Shown: positions 56,117 through 64,000 of the stretch, in pieces
How the letters are laid out: each line of letters starts with the position of its first letter
Numbering within the stretch: position 1 is the first letter of the stretch
Source: Campylobacter bilis
GTDB taxonomy: Bacteria > Campylobacterota > Campylobacteria > Campylobacterales > Campylobacteraceae
Direction of reading: 5' to 3'
Assembly: GCF_016806695.1 (NCBI RefSeq)
Contig: NZ_WUED01000002.1
Location: forward strand, 62,001 to 126,000
Length of the DNA: 64,000 nt
Notes under the pieces: generated by a model
Told to the model about the DNA's origin: nothing
Database searches by the model: none
Seen by the model: the letters and a program-made list of their open reading frames with translations, nothing else
Position numbers and translations under genes: made by a program

Positions 56117-56824
56117 ATGGGACGAGCATTTGAGTACCGAAGAGCTTCTAAAGAGGCTAGATGGGATAAAATGAGTAAGCTTTTTCCTAAGCTTGCTAAG
56201 GCCATACAAGTAGCTTGCAAAGAAGGTGGGATAGACCCTGATATGAATCCTAAATTAAGAAGTGCTATAGCTACTGCAAAGGCAAATAATATGCCCAAGG
56301 ACAATATAGAAGCAGCCATAAAACGTGCTAGTGGTAAAGATAATGTTGATATTAAAAACATTTATTATGAAGGTAAGGCACCCCATGGAGCCTTAGTTAT
56401 AGTTGAGTGTATGACGGATAATTCTACTAGAACTGTGGCTAATGTCAAAGCTATTTTTAGTAAAAATGGGGGAGAGGTTTTGCAAAATGGGTCTTTAGGC
56501 TTTATGTTTTCTAAAAAAGCAGTTTTTCATCTTGAGAAATTCGGAGGAGATTTAGAGCAATTGGAGCTTGATTTAATAGATGCTGGTCTTGAAGAATTAG
56601 AACAAAATGAAGAGGAATTGGTAATTTTTGGTGATTATACAGCTTTTGGTGAGCTTAGTTGTGCTATAGAAGCTAAAGGCTTAATTCTTAAGAAGGCAGG
56701 GCTTGAATACATACCAAATAATCCTGTAAAATTTAGTGAAGAACAGCTTAATGATATAGAAAAACTTCTTGATAAATTAGAAGAAGAAGATGATGTCCAA
56801 GCTGTTTATACAAATATAGATTAA
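56117..56824 (+). CDS. YebC/PmpR-family regulatory or translation factor
   Basis: A 235-residue member of the YebC family. The start is [19 protein letters not shown], with [16 protein letters not shown] and [14 protein letters not shown], all family hallmarks. The family has been described as DNA-binding regulators and, more recently, as translation factors that relieve stalling at proline tracts. It begins with a ribosome site AAGAAAGTGAG and sits 9 bp before the cyclophilin gene. Confidence 0.9.
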   Translation: MGRAFEYRRASKEARWDKMSKLFPKLAKAIQVACKEGGIDPDMNPKLRSAIATAKANNMPKDNIEAAIKRASGKDNVDIKNIYYEGKAPHGALVIVECMTDNSTRTVANVKAIFSKNGGEVLQNGSLGFMFSKKAVFHLEKFGGDLEQLELDLIDAGLEELEQNEEELVIFGDYTAFGELSCAIEAKGLILKKAGLEYIPNNPVKFSEEQLNDIEKLLDKLEEEDDVQAVYTNID

Positions 56825-56833
56825 GGAGAAAAT

Positions 56834-57316
56834 ATGATAAAAACAATAGATACAAGCAAGGTAAATGAGTATAAATTTGCACTTATAAAAACTGAAAAAG
56901 GCACGATGAAATTAGAACTTTTAGGCGATGAAGCGCCTCAAACGGTTTGTAATTTTGCAAATTTAGCTAAGGAAGGATTTTATAAAGATTTGACTTTTCA
57001 TCGTGTGATTCCTAATTTTGTCATACAAGGAGGTTGTCCTCATGGCAATGGTATAGGAGGGCCTGGATATGAGATTGTATGTGAGTGTGATGGACAAAGG
57101 CATAAGCATCAACGCGGCACTTTATCTATGGCACATGCAGGACGTGATACAGGGGGATCTCAATTTTTTATTTGTCATAGTGTACAACCTCATTTAGATG
57201 GCGTGCATACTGTTTTTGGGCAAATTAGTTTAGACAATAAAGAAAGTTTAGAAGTTTTAGATTCTATACGTCAAGGAGATAAAATCTTAGAAATAACAAT
57301 TTGTGATAAAATTTAA
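56834..57316 (+). CDS. Cyclophilin-type peptidyl-prolyl isomerase
   Basis: A 160-residue cyclophilin with active-site residues in [14 protein letters not shown], the FICH segment and [11 protein letters not shown]. It lacks a signal peptide, so it is cytoplasmic. It catalyses cis-trans isomerisation of proline bonds. It follows the YebC gene with AAGGAG before the ATG. A 154-bp gap precedes omp50. Confidence 0.92.
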   Translation: MIKTIDTSKVNEYKFALIKTEKGTMKLELLGDEAPQTVCNFANLAKEGFYKDLTFHRVIPNFVIQGGCPHGNGIGGPGYEIVCECDGQRHKHQRGTLSMAHAGRDTGGSQFFICHSVQPHLDGVHTVFGQISLDNKESLEVLDSIRQGDKILEITICDKI

Positions 57317-57470
57317 ATTTTTAGAATTTTATCCAATTTGCAATATTTGCAAAGCTTCTTTTTAATTTAAATATTTAAAAATGATTAACGTATAATTTTT
57401 TTTTAAACTTTTTTTTCTATAATCATAATTTTATTTTAATAAATATATAAAGTTAGAAGGAGTTACGATT

Positions 57471-58898
57471 ATGAAAACTAAGTTTTCACTTATTTTAAGT
57501 GCTTTTCTTGTTTCATCATCACTTTTTGCTAAAAATGCTGATGATGAGATTACTAAGCTTCAAAAGCAGCTTGCACAAATCCAAGCTGAACTTCAAGAAA
57601 TCAAAAAAGAAAGAGAAGTTCAAGCTAAACAAAATGAAGCCATAAAGGCTGAAATTGCTGATCTTAATAACAGGGCTGATGAAACAGAATTTCAAGCAGC
57701 TTTAAGCAAGGTTAAATTCGGTCTTGAGTTTTCAACCGCGGTTTCAAACAATAATTATAAAGTTGATAAACAAGATTATAGCGTTAATAATAAATGGATG
57801 AATGAACTTCATTTAAATATGAATGCTGATATTAATGAGAAGACTAAATTTTATGGTCGTTTGTCTATGGCTAAAAATTGGTCTCAAATGGCTTGGTCAG
57901 GAACACCTTATGATTTAGATGCAGGTAGGAATACAAAAAGTAGTGGTCCTGCACTTTATGTAGATAGGGCTTATCTTGATTATTATATTACACCTGAGTG
58001 GATTGCAACTGTAGGAAGACAGCCAGGTACAGATGGTCCAGGAAGTAATCTTAGAAACAATGCTTTAAGACAATCAACCTATCCTGTATTGACAATCAAT
58101 GCTTTAGGTGATGCTGCGGTGCTTACTTACAAACCTGAAAGTTTGCAAGATCATAAAGTGGCTATACGTGCAGCTTATGGTAAAACTTATCAATGGGATA
58201 AAGATGGCAAGATTAGAGATTGGATGAGTGATCAAAAAGATGCCGATGCTAATCTTTATTATGCTGCAATAGAAGGAGAGCTTCCTATAGAAGGCATGGG
58301 AGATAATCTTGTTATTTTTAATATAGCTCATATGACTGATTTTTCATTGCCAATTCCTGGAACTAATAATCCTTTATTCCCTATTGATGATGATGGGGTG
58401 GTTAATTTAGGTAATTTCACTTTAGCAAATGCACATTTTGAAAATTATAATGCTTTTGGGACACATTTTAATTGGTTTGTTTCTTTAGGATATTCTAATG
58501 GGAATAATAATGAGATAAATCCTATATTAAGTAAAGTTCTTGCAGCAAAAGGCTATGGAGAGGGTAAATTCAATGAAAAAAGCGGCTATGCTATTCATAT
58601 AGGTGGGCGTTATGATTTTACTAAAGCTTTAAAAGTAGGGTATGAATTTTTCTGGGGAAGCAGATATTGGTACACTATGAGTCGCCCAAGTATCAATGAT
58701 CCACTAAATATAAGAATGACAAGAGGGACAGCTCATGATTTTTATGCAATTTATCAAGTTGATAGGTATCAATTTTTACGTTTAAGCTATACAAATATCC
58801 AAAATATTTGGAGTAATCGTGGTTTGCCATTTGGTGGTGCGAAAAAAGATAAAGCAAGAGCCGATAATATTATGTTGATGTATAATGTAAAATTCTAA
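57471..58898 (+). CDS. omp50: Outer-membrane porin Omp50 / tyrosine kinase Cjtk
   Basis: A 475-residue outer-membrane protein. The signal peptide ends near SSSLFA (about residue 20), a coiled helix (about 25-65, KLQKQLAQIQAELQEIKKE) follows, and the remainder is a porin barrel ending in the aromatic YNVKF. Omp50 is reported both as a monomeric porin and as a bacterial tyrosine kinase in C. jejuni (literature); I see no P-loop that would explain kinase activity. The gene is present in C. jejuni and C. lari but not C. coli, which supports the species call. Confidence 0.93.
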   Translation: MKTKFSLILSAFLVSSSLFAKNADDEITKLQKQLAQIQAELQEIKKEREVQAKQNEAIKAEIADLNNRADETEFQAALSKVKFGLEFSTAVSNNNYKVDKQDYSVNNKWMNELHLNMNADINEKTKFYGRLSMAKNWSQMAWSGTPYDLDAGRNTKSSGPALYVDRAYLDYYITPEWIATVGRQPGTDGPGSNLRNNALRQSTYPVLTINALGDAAVLTYKPESLQDHKVAIRAAYGKTYQWDKDGKIRDWMSDQKDADANLYYAAIEGELPIEGMGDNLVIFNIAHMTDFSLPIPGTNNPLFPIDDDGVVNLGNFTLANAHFENYNAFGTHFNWFVSLGYSNGNNNEINPILSKVLAAKGYGEGKFNEKSGYAIHIGGRYDFTKALKVGYEFFWGSRYWYTMSRPSINDPLNIRMTRGTAHDFYAIYQVDRYQFLRLSYTNIQNIWSNRGLPFGGAKKDKARADNIMLMYNVKF

Positions 58899-58908
58899 GG
58901 ATCAAAAA

Positions 58909-59136
58909 ATGAGAAAGATACTTTTTGCAAGTTTATTACCTATTATCGTTTTGGCTGATTGTGCGAGTTTAATGACAAAATATGAAGCACCAGAACCTGA
59001 ATCAAAAACTATGAAACAAGTTGAACGTTGGATTGATAAAAAAGTTAGTGATCCTGCTGATGCAGCACTTTTAAAAGAGTGTATGATAGCTCGTGCAGCG
59101 GATAATCCAAATCAGGTTTCAGTTGCAGGTAAATAA
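58909..59136 (+). CDS. Small periplasmic protein of the omp50 operon
   Basis: A 75-residue exported protein with signal MRKILFASLLPIIVLADC (cleavage probably before Asp17 or Cys18), followed by an acidic and lysine-rich helical region with a second Cys (LLKECMIARAA). The site LADC might act as a lipobox. I do not recognise its family. Ten bp after omp50, with AGGATC, it shares the omp50 transcript ending at the terminator below. Confidence 0.7.
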   Translation: MRKILFASLLPIIVLADCASLMTKYEAPEPESKTMKQVERWIDKKVSDPADAALLKECMIARAADNPNQVSVAGK

Positions 59137-59157
59137 AAGCGGTTTTATACCGCTTTT
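59135..59157 (+). terminator. omp50 operon terminator
   Basis: AAAAGCGGT (59135-59143) and ACCGCTTTT (59149-59157) form a 9-bp hairpin with a five-base loop immediately after the stop, followed by a T-rich stretch further on (TATATTTTTTC, from 59165). Confidence 0.8.
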
Positions 59158-59182
59158 AAGCTCTTATATTTTTTCTTCTAAT

Positions 59183-59791
59183 ATGCAAGAAATCATCCAT
59201 TTTATACTTGAAACTGCCAGTGCTTGGGGGTATTGGGGGGGGGTATTATTATTTTAATGGCTTTAGAAAGCTGTTTTATACCTTTTCCAAGTGAACTTGT
59301 GATGATACCTGCGGGATATTTAGCTTATAAAAAAGATTTTAACCTTGTTTTGTGTATACTTAGTGGGACTTTAGGTTCGGTTTTGGGAGCTTTGATAAAT
59401 TATTATCTTTGCTTTTTTTGGGGTAGGAGTTTTGTTTTAAAATGGGGTAAATATTTTGGCATCACTCAGCTACGATTTGAACAATTTGAAATGTTTTTTA
59501 ATAAGCATGGGGAAAATTTCTACTTTTATTTGCCGTCTTTTACCAGGAATCCGTCAATATATTTCAATGCCAGCGGGTTTGAGTAAAATGAAGCTTGTAA
59601 ATTTTATATTTTTTACAGCATTAGGCAGTTTAATTTGGGTGGGTATACTTGTACTTTTAGGCTATTATATAGGACAAAATGAAGAGTTGATTAAGGCTTG
59701 CTTAAGTCAAATTTTTATTATTGTTATTATTTTTGTAATCTTTGCAATTTTAATTTATATAAAGATAAAAAAGTTTTTTTATAAAATTTGA
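59183..59791 (+). pseudogene. DedA-family membrane protein gene with two frameshifts (G9 tract and A4 run)
   Basis: From ATG 59183 the frame encodes MQEIIHFILETASAWGYW and then meets a run of nine G at 59235-59243, after which it ends at once (VLLF stop). Ten G would join it to the frame IIILMALESCFIPFPSE that carries the DedA signature. A second shift at about 59510-59517 (GGGGAAAATTT, one A too many) breaks the frame again before [12 protein letters not shown], which continues to 59791. So the G tract could switch the first lesion, but the second prevents full translation. It is a pseudogene of a second DedA protein, intact at Cj1168c. Confidence 0.85.
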
Positions 59792-59849
59792 TTGATTTAA
59801 ATTGTATTATTTGTTTTGATATCTTTTATTTTAAAATTTGTTATAATTA

Positions 59850-60651
59850 TGGCAAATTCAATGAAAGATCATAAAATGCAAAAACCTGATATACAAAGAT
59901 TGACTGATTTTTTGATTAAATATACTAAAACCTTATTGAGTGCTGGAACTTATACAGCTAGGGTTGCAAAATGTGTAAGTCGTATAGCCAAGGTTTATGG
60001 CTATGAGATAAATATCAATTTCTTTTTTCATTATATGACTTTAAATGTTGTTGATAAGCAAGATAATTCTATTCAAAGAACTTATATTATACCCAACCAT
60101 CATGCTTATGTTAATTTTAGGCTTATTTTTGATTTAAGTGCTTTAAGTTGAGCTATATATGATCATAAATATGAATTTGAGAAAGCTAAAATAGTCTTTG
60201 AGAAAATTTCTGAACAAAAAAAGCATTCTTACTTACTTAATCTTTTGTTTGTTTCTATGGCAAACTCTGCTTTTGCAGGCTTTTTGGAGGAGATTTTGGT
60301 GCAGGAGTTTTGGTTTTTTTCGTTACTTTAATAGGATTGATTTTAAGATTTGTATTGACAAAAGCTAAGATAGATTTAAGAATTTAATACATTCTTTGTT
60401 CTTTTGCTTCTTCTTGGCTTGTGTTTTTTGGGCTTGATATGGAATATACTAGTACTTCTGACGTGGCTTTGGGTTCTAGTATTTTATATCTTATACCAGG
60501 GGTATTTTTTATTAATTCTATTATTGATATATTAAAGATCATATTTTAATGGGTTTGAGTCGTATTATTAGTGTGGCTATTCTTGTTTGTTGTATAGCAC
60601 TTGGAATTTATATGACTCTTAGTATTTCTAATTTTGAGATTTTACAATGAT
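59850..60651 (+). pseudogene. ThrE-type threonine/serine exporter, N-terminal component, broken
   Basis: ATG 59850 opens MANSMKDHKMQKPDI and the ThrE domain, then hits an in-frame TGA at 60149. Beyond it homologous frames continue (AIYDHKYEFEKAK), shift near 60275-60290 (LFGGDFGAG), again near 60395-60415 and 60530-60550, and end in a last membrane segment ending at the TGA 60649-60651. Whole ThrE-like proteins of this sort export small amino acids with a partner that follows here. Several lesions make it clearly inactive. Confidence 0.8.
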
Positions 60652-61140
60652 GGAAGTTGTTTTAAAAGATATGTTTTTTGCGGCTGTGGCGGGATTTGGT
60701 TTTTCTTATGCTTGCAATCCTCCTTAAAAACACTTATTTTGTCTGCATTTTTAGCAGCTATTGCTCATGGATTGCGTTTTGTTTTAATAGAATATTTTTA
60801 TTTTCAAACTTTGGCTATTGCTGCTTTTGTGGCTTCTTTTTATATTGGTTGTTTAGGGATTGGCTTGGCAAAAATTATTAAAATTCCAGCTGAAATTATT
60901 GTTTTTCCTGTACTCATTCCTATGATACCAGGAATTTATGCTTATAAGGCGATTTTATATTTGATTTCTTTCATACGGAGTGATGATTTAAAAGCTAAGT
61001 CTGAGTTTTTGGTGCAATTTTTTGATTATTTTTTTACTACACTTTCTATTACTTTAGCTTTGGCTATAGGAGTGAGTGTTACTTTGCTGATCTTTTTTGA
61101 ACAAAATTCTATGATGAGTAGGCATACAAAAAAACATTAA
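60648..61140 (+). pseudogene. ThrE-like C-terminal component, broken by one frameshift
   Basis: ATG 60648 (overlapping the end of the previous remnant) opens MMEVVLKDMFFAAVAGFGFSY and stops at CCTCCTTAA (60719-60727). One missing T would join it to the frame that is open onward to 61140: TLILSAFLAAIAHGLRF, then a run of hydrophobic segments and an MSRHTKKH tail. The downstream part is the ThrE2-like membrane domain (about 140 residues). A single loss makes this the least damaged of the broken genes. Confidence 0.75.
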
Positions 61141-61204
61141 AATTTATTATTAAATTGTTTAATATTTATTTTTATAATTTCATATAAAAATAAAGAGGTG
61201 TTTA

Positions 61205-61456
61205 ATGCTATGTCCAGTTTGTAATATAGATTTAATGATGAGTGAAAGAAATGGGGTTGAGATTGATTATTGTCCAAAATGTCGTGGTGTATGGCTTGAT
61301 CGTGGAGAACTTGATAAGATTATAGAGCGTAATAAAGATTTTAATTTTTCTTCAAAACAAGAGTCAAAAGCTAGAGATTTTACTGATTATGAACACAAAA
61401 ATTATTATAAAAAGAAAAAGAAAGAAAGTTGGCTAGGAGAACTTTTTGATTTTTAA
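61205..61456 (+). CDS. TFIIB-type zinc-finger protein
   Basis: An 83-residue protein with a four-cysteine zinc site: CPVCN at residues 3-7 and CPKCRGVWLDRGEL at about 23-36, the zf-TFIIB/YbaK-type motif. A basic and acidic linker and SWLGELFDF follow. Function unknown; such proteins are common near metal genes. It is isolated by 64 bp from the broken exporter and by 72 bp from the CDF gene. Confidence 0.82.
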   Translation: MLCPVCNIDLMMSERNGVEIDYCPKCRGVWLDRGELDKIIERNKDFNFSSKQESKARDFTDYEHKNYYKKKKKESWLGELFDF

Positions 61457-61528
61457 TTTTTAAAAAAGTAAATAATTTATATGCTTTTTAGCTTAATATC
61501 TTAAAATATCAAGCAAAAAGGATATAAA

Positions 61529-62473
61529 ATGTATCAATTTTTATCGCACCAGCCTTTAAGCAATAAAGCTTCTCATTATAAACACACAGAATGCAAGCAT
61601 CATCATTCTCATACCGATGCTAGAAGTGTAGATAAAAAGATTTTGAAAATTTCTCTTTTGATAACTTTTTCAATGATGCTAGTACAATTTGTTTACTCTA
61701 TCTTTTCTAATTCTTTAGCGCTTTTAAGCGATACTTTGCACATGTTTTCAGATGTATTTGCCTTAGCACTTAGTTTTTTAGCTATTTTAGCTGTGGAAAA
61801 ATGGCAAGATCATCAAAAAACTTTTGGTTATTTTCGTCTTGAAGTTTTAGTGGCTTTTATTAATGCTTTAACTATTATTTTATCAGCTTTATTTATCATT
61901 TATGAGGCTATAGAAAAATTCATTTATCCTAAAGAAATAGATGCTAAAACTATGATTATAGTAGCTATTTTGGGTTTTATTGTAAATGGTATTAATGCTT
62001 GGATGATGTTTAAAGGTGCGAATTTAGAAAATGTGAATATGAAATCAGCCTTTTTGCATATGATGAGTGATTTGCTTGGATCTTTGGTTGTGATTATAGG
62101 TGGGATAATAGTTTATTTTAGTGGTATTGTTTATATTGATACGATTTTAGCTATTATTTTATCGCTTTTACTTTTAAGATGGGCTATTATTTTACTTAAG
62201 CAAAGCACTAATGTTTTGCTTGAAAGTTCTCCTGTGGATGTAGAAAAAGTCAGGCAAGTTTTGCTTTTAAATCCCAATGTGGATGAGGTGGTGGATTTGC
62301 ATATCACTCAAATTACAAATAAAATGTTGGTTGCTTGTATGCATCTAAAGGTCAAACTTGAAGATCTTAAAGAATTTGAAAAATTATCTCAGGATTTATC
62401 ATATAAGCTTTTGCATGAATTTGAAATTGGACATATTACTATACAACCTATAAGGAGTGAAAATGAAATTTAG
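61529..62473 (+). CDS. Cation diffusion facilitator transporter (ZitB/CzcD type)
   Basis: A 314-residue CDF protein. An N-terminal His-rich stretch (HTECKHHHSHTD, about 18-30), six helices, the helix-2 metal site SDTLHMFSD and helix-5 HMMSD, and a C-terminal cytoplasmic ferredoxin-like domain (about 220-314) are visible. It exports Zn2+ or Co2+/Cd2+ using protons. Its 3' end overlaps the next gene by 11 bp, so it belongs with the copper genes downstream. Confidence 0.92.
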   Translation: MYQFLSHQPLSNKASHYKHTECKHHHSHTDARSVDKKILKISLLITFSMMLVQFVYSIFSNSLALLSDTLHMFSDVFALALSFLAILAVEKWQDHQKTFGYFRLEVLVAFINALTIILSALFIIYEAIEKFIYPKEIDAKTMIIVAILGFIVNGINAWMMFKGANLENVNMKSAFLHMMSDLLGSLVVIIGGIIVYFSGIVYIDTILAIILSLLLLRWAIILLKQSTNVLLESSPVDVEKVRQVLLLNPNVDEVVDLHITQITNKMLVACMHLKVKLEDLKEFEKLSQDLSYKLLHEFEIGHITIQPIRSENEI

Positions 62474-62657
62474 AGTTAAAAATGTAAATTGTGCAAGTTG
62501 TGTGAATTTGATTAAAAATTCTCTCGAAGAGGAATTTGGAAATATAGAAGTGGATTTAGAGTCTAAGATTTTAACACTTGATTTAAAAGAAGATCAAATG
62601 CGTGATTTTTCAAAAGAATTTCAAGATTTGGGATTTGAGATTGTAGAGCGTTTGTGA
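62463..62657 (+). CDS. Heavy-metal-associated (HMA) domain protein, CopZ-like
   Basis: A 64-residue HMA domain with CASCV (Cys-x-x-Cys) at about 11-15. It would bind Cu(I) as a chaperone for the ATPase that follows. ATG 62463 is chosen since AAGGAG (62452-62457) precedes it; GTG 62457 is in frame but sits inside the ribosome site. Its TGA overlaps the ATPase ATG (TGATG). Confidence 0.88.
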   Translation: MKFRVKNVNCASCVNLIKNSLEEEFGNIEVDLESKILTLDLKEDQMRDFSKEFQDLGFEIVERL

Positions 62658-64000
62658 TGGAAGAATTACGTCTTAAAATAGGGAAAATGACTTGTGTGAA
62701 TTGCTCTAATGCTATAGAAAGAGCATGTAAAAAACTTGATGGTGTTGAAGATGCTAGTGTTTCTTATGTCAATTCTAGTGGTGTTTTTTTGCTTAAAGAT
62801 ATGCAAAAACGTAAAGACATTATAGCAAAGATCGAAAATTTAGGTTTTGAAATCCTAGAGGATGAACAAAGTTTGATTGAATATAAGATAAAAAAGCACT
62901 TACAATTAAGGAAAAATTTGCTTTTAAGTGTAGTTTTAGGTACTATAATCATGTATTTTGAAATGTTTGTAAAAAATTCTTTTTCGCAAAATATCCAAAT
63001 GCTTTTGAGTGTTTTTGGGATATTTTATTGTGGTAGGGATTTTTTCTTTCATGCTTTTTTAGGGATTAAAAATAAACATTTAGATATGAATACCTTGGTA
63101 GCTTTAGGAACTTTGAGTGCTTTTGTGTATTCTTTTTTGGTGTATTTAGGAATTTTTAATGCAAAGGATCTTTATTTTAGTGGTGCGATGATGATTATTA
63201 TCTTTGTGCTTTTGGGAAGATATTTTGAGAGTAAGGCAAAATTAAAAGCACAAAAATATCAAGACGCGCTTGAGAAAATCGATACAAAAAAAGCAAGAAT
63301 TTTGCTTGAAAATGAAGAGATTAAAGAAATTCCAAGTTCTTTTGTTAAAAGTTCGGATGTGCTTTTGGTTAAAGAAGGGGAGAGTATTATTGTAGATGGT
63401 TTGGTGCTTAAAGGCAGTGCAGAGCTTGATATGAGTTTTTTAAATGGAGAGTTTTTGCCTGTTTTAAAGCAAGAAGGCGATGAGGTTCAAGCAGGTTCTA
63501 TTGTTTTAAATGGTGCTTTAAAGATTAAGGCGAGTAAAAAAGCTATGGATAGCACCTTGGAACAGATTAAAAATTTGGTTTTTCAAGCAAGCAAGATGAA
63601 AAGCCCCTTAGCTGATTTAGCCGATCAAATTTCAAAATATTTTGTCGCAAGTATTATTGTTTTTGCTTTTTTGGTTTTTATTTTTTGGTTTATAAAAGCA
63701 GATCTTAATGCTTCTTTTTTGCATGCTTGTGCTGTGCTTTTAATTTCTTGTCCTTGCGCTTTAGGTCTTGCAACCCCTCTTGCTTTAGTAGTGGCAAGCT
63801 CAAGTGCAGCAAGAAACTTTGTGCTTGTTAAAAATCTTTCTGCTTTAGAAAGATTGGCTTTGATAAAATGCGTTGTTTTTGATAAAACAGGTACATTGAC
63901 CAAAGCAAAATTAAGCATTTTAAAGCATAATCTCACCAAAGATGATTTTGATAAATTATGCCAAATTGAAAGCTTAAGTTCTCATCCTATAGCTCAAGCT
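62657..64000 (+). CDS. copA: Copper-exporting P1B-type ATPase (partial, runs off window)
   Basis: About 448 residues are present. An N-terminal HMA domain has MTCVNC (Cys-x-x-Cys near residues 13-16). Helices follow, then the actuator domain, whose usual TGE motif reads LNGEF near residue 262. The transmembrane metal site CPC is in ISCPCALGLATP, and the phosphorylation motif DKTGTLT begins near Asp412. The nucleotide domain is cut by the window end after SHPIAQA (the HP motif). It exports Cu(I) across the inner membrane. It overlaps the HMA protein gene by 1 bp. Confidence 0.93.
   Translation, partial: MEELRLKIGKMTCVNCSNAIERACKKLDGVEDASVSYVNSSGVFLLKDMQKRKDIIAKIENLGFEILEDEQSLIEYKIKKHLQLRKNLLLSVVLGTIIMYFEMFVKNSFSQNIQMLLSVFGIFYCGRDFFFHAFLGIKNKHLDMNTLVALGTLSAFVYSFLVYLGIFNAKDLYFSGAMMIIIFVLLGRYFESKAKLKAQKYQDALEKIDTKKARILLENEEIKEIPSSFVKSSDVLLVKEGESIIVDGLVLKGSAELDMSFLNGEFLPVLKQEGDEVQAGSIVLNGALKIKASKKAMDSTLEQIKNLVFQASKMKSPLADLADQISKYFVASIIVFAFLVFIFWFIKADLNASFLHACAVLLISCPCALGLATPLALVVASSSAARNFVLVKNLSALERLALIKCVVFDKTGTLTKAKLSILKHNLTKDDFDKLCQIESLSSHPIAQA

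Noticed and set aside
21364-61140. All frameshifts treated as sequencing errors
   Set aside because: They cluster in four accessory genes, with an additional nonsense codon in the thrE-like gene, and no such shift occurs in the more than fifty core genes; a few homopolymer events could still be errors.

Overview
This window is AT-rich, densely packed epsilonproteobacterial DNA. It matches the Campylobacter jejuni chromosome, read in the opposite direction to the reference numbering: glyS, cbpA-hspR, htrA, cprRS, dccRS, groESL, rny, ftsY, radA, metEF, luxS, mnmG, petABC, rpsB-tsf, fliR, gmk, tatA, argS and omp50 in a row. The omp50 gene and the order (recalled from strain NCTC 11168, about Cj1234 back to Cj1161) point to C. 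jejuni or a very close relative. Identification rests on protein motifs and gene order, not on a database search.

Layout. 1-4694 (minus): a stress and housekeeping operon, cbpA-hspR-kefB-like-unknown-HAD-glyS. 4902-11086: periplasmic protease HtrA and two complete two-component systems (CprRS and DccRS), separated by a tRNA-Asn gene and a hemerythrin. 11129-13038 (minus): groES-groEL with a CIRCE operator. 13200-17205: a large AsmA/TamB-like envelope protein, riboflavin synthase, a laccase-domain protein and a small protein. 17202-25292: an M23 peptidase, a PgbA-like protein, a GlcD-type oxidase, a YihY protein, a broken comEC, a DedA protein, RNase Y and 5-FCL. 25377-29072: thioredoxin-like lipoprotein, ftsY, radA, atpB. 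29069-33898 (minus): luxS, then a structured leader and the methionine cluster metQ-metE-metF. 34013-43830: gatB, gpsA, pyrC-like, Pit, a possible barrel protein, dctA, mnmG. 44044-46920: cytochrome bc1 petABC. 47068-57316: cfa, rpsB-tsf, ABC ATPase, fliR, an acidic receiver-like protein, gmk, tatA, argS, an SMR pair, yebC, ppi. 57471-64000: Omp50, a decayed dedA and ThrE-type exporter pair, then a metal module (zinc-finger protein, CDF transporter, HMA protein, CopA running off the end).

Two things stand out. First, the 418 bp between luxS and metQ holds a candidate regulatory leader not explained by any family I recognise: a 10-codon ORF with two Met-Cys pairs and a good Shine-Dalgarno, several hairpins, two mutually exclusive pairings around the ribosome-binding site of a 37-codon ORF, and coupling of that ORF to metQ by an ATGA overlap. 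Second, gene decay is concentrated in accessory membrane genes. comEC, a dedA gene (with a G9 tract and a second shift) and both ThrE-type genes are broken, and genes I expect at dctA-mnmG (cetAB energy taxis), mnmG-petA (arsB), luxS-metQ (Cj1199) and dedA-thrE (Cj1167) are absent. Essential genes are intact, which argues against general sequencing error. A decaying lineage such as C. jejuni subsp. doylei is possible but unproven.
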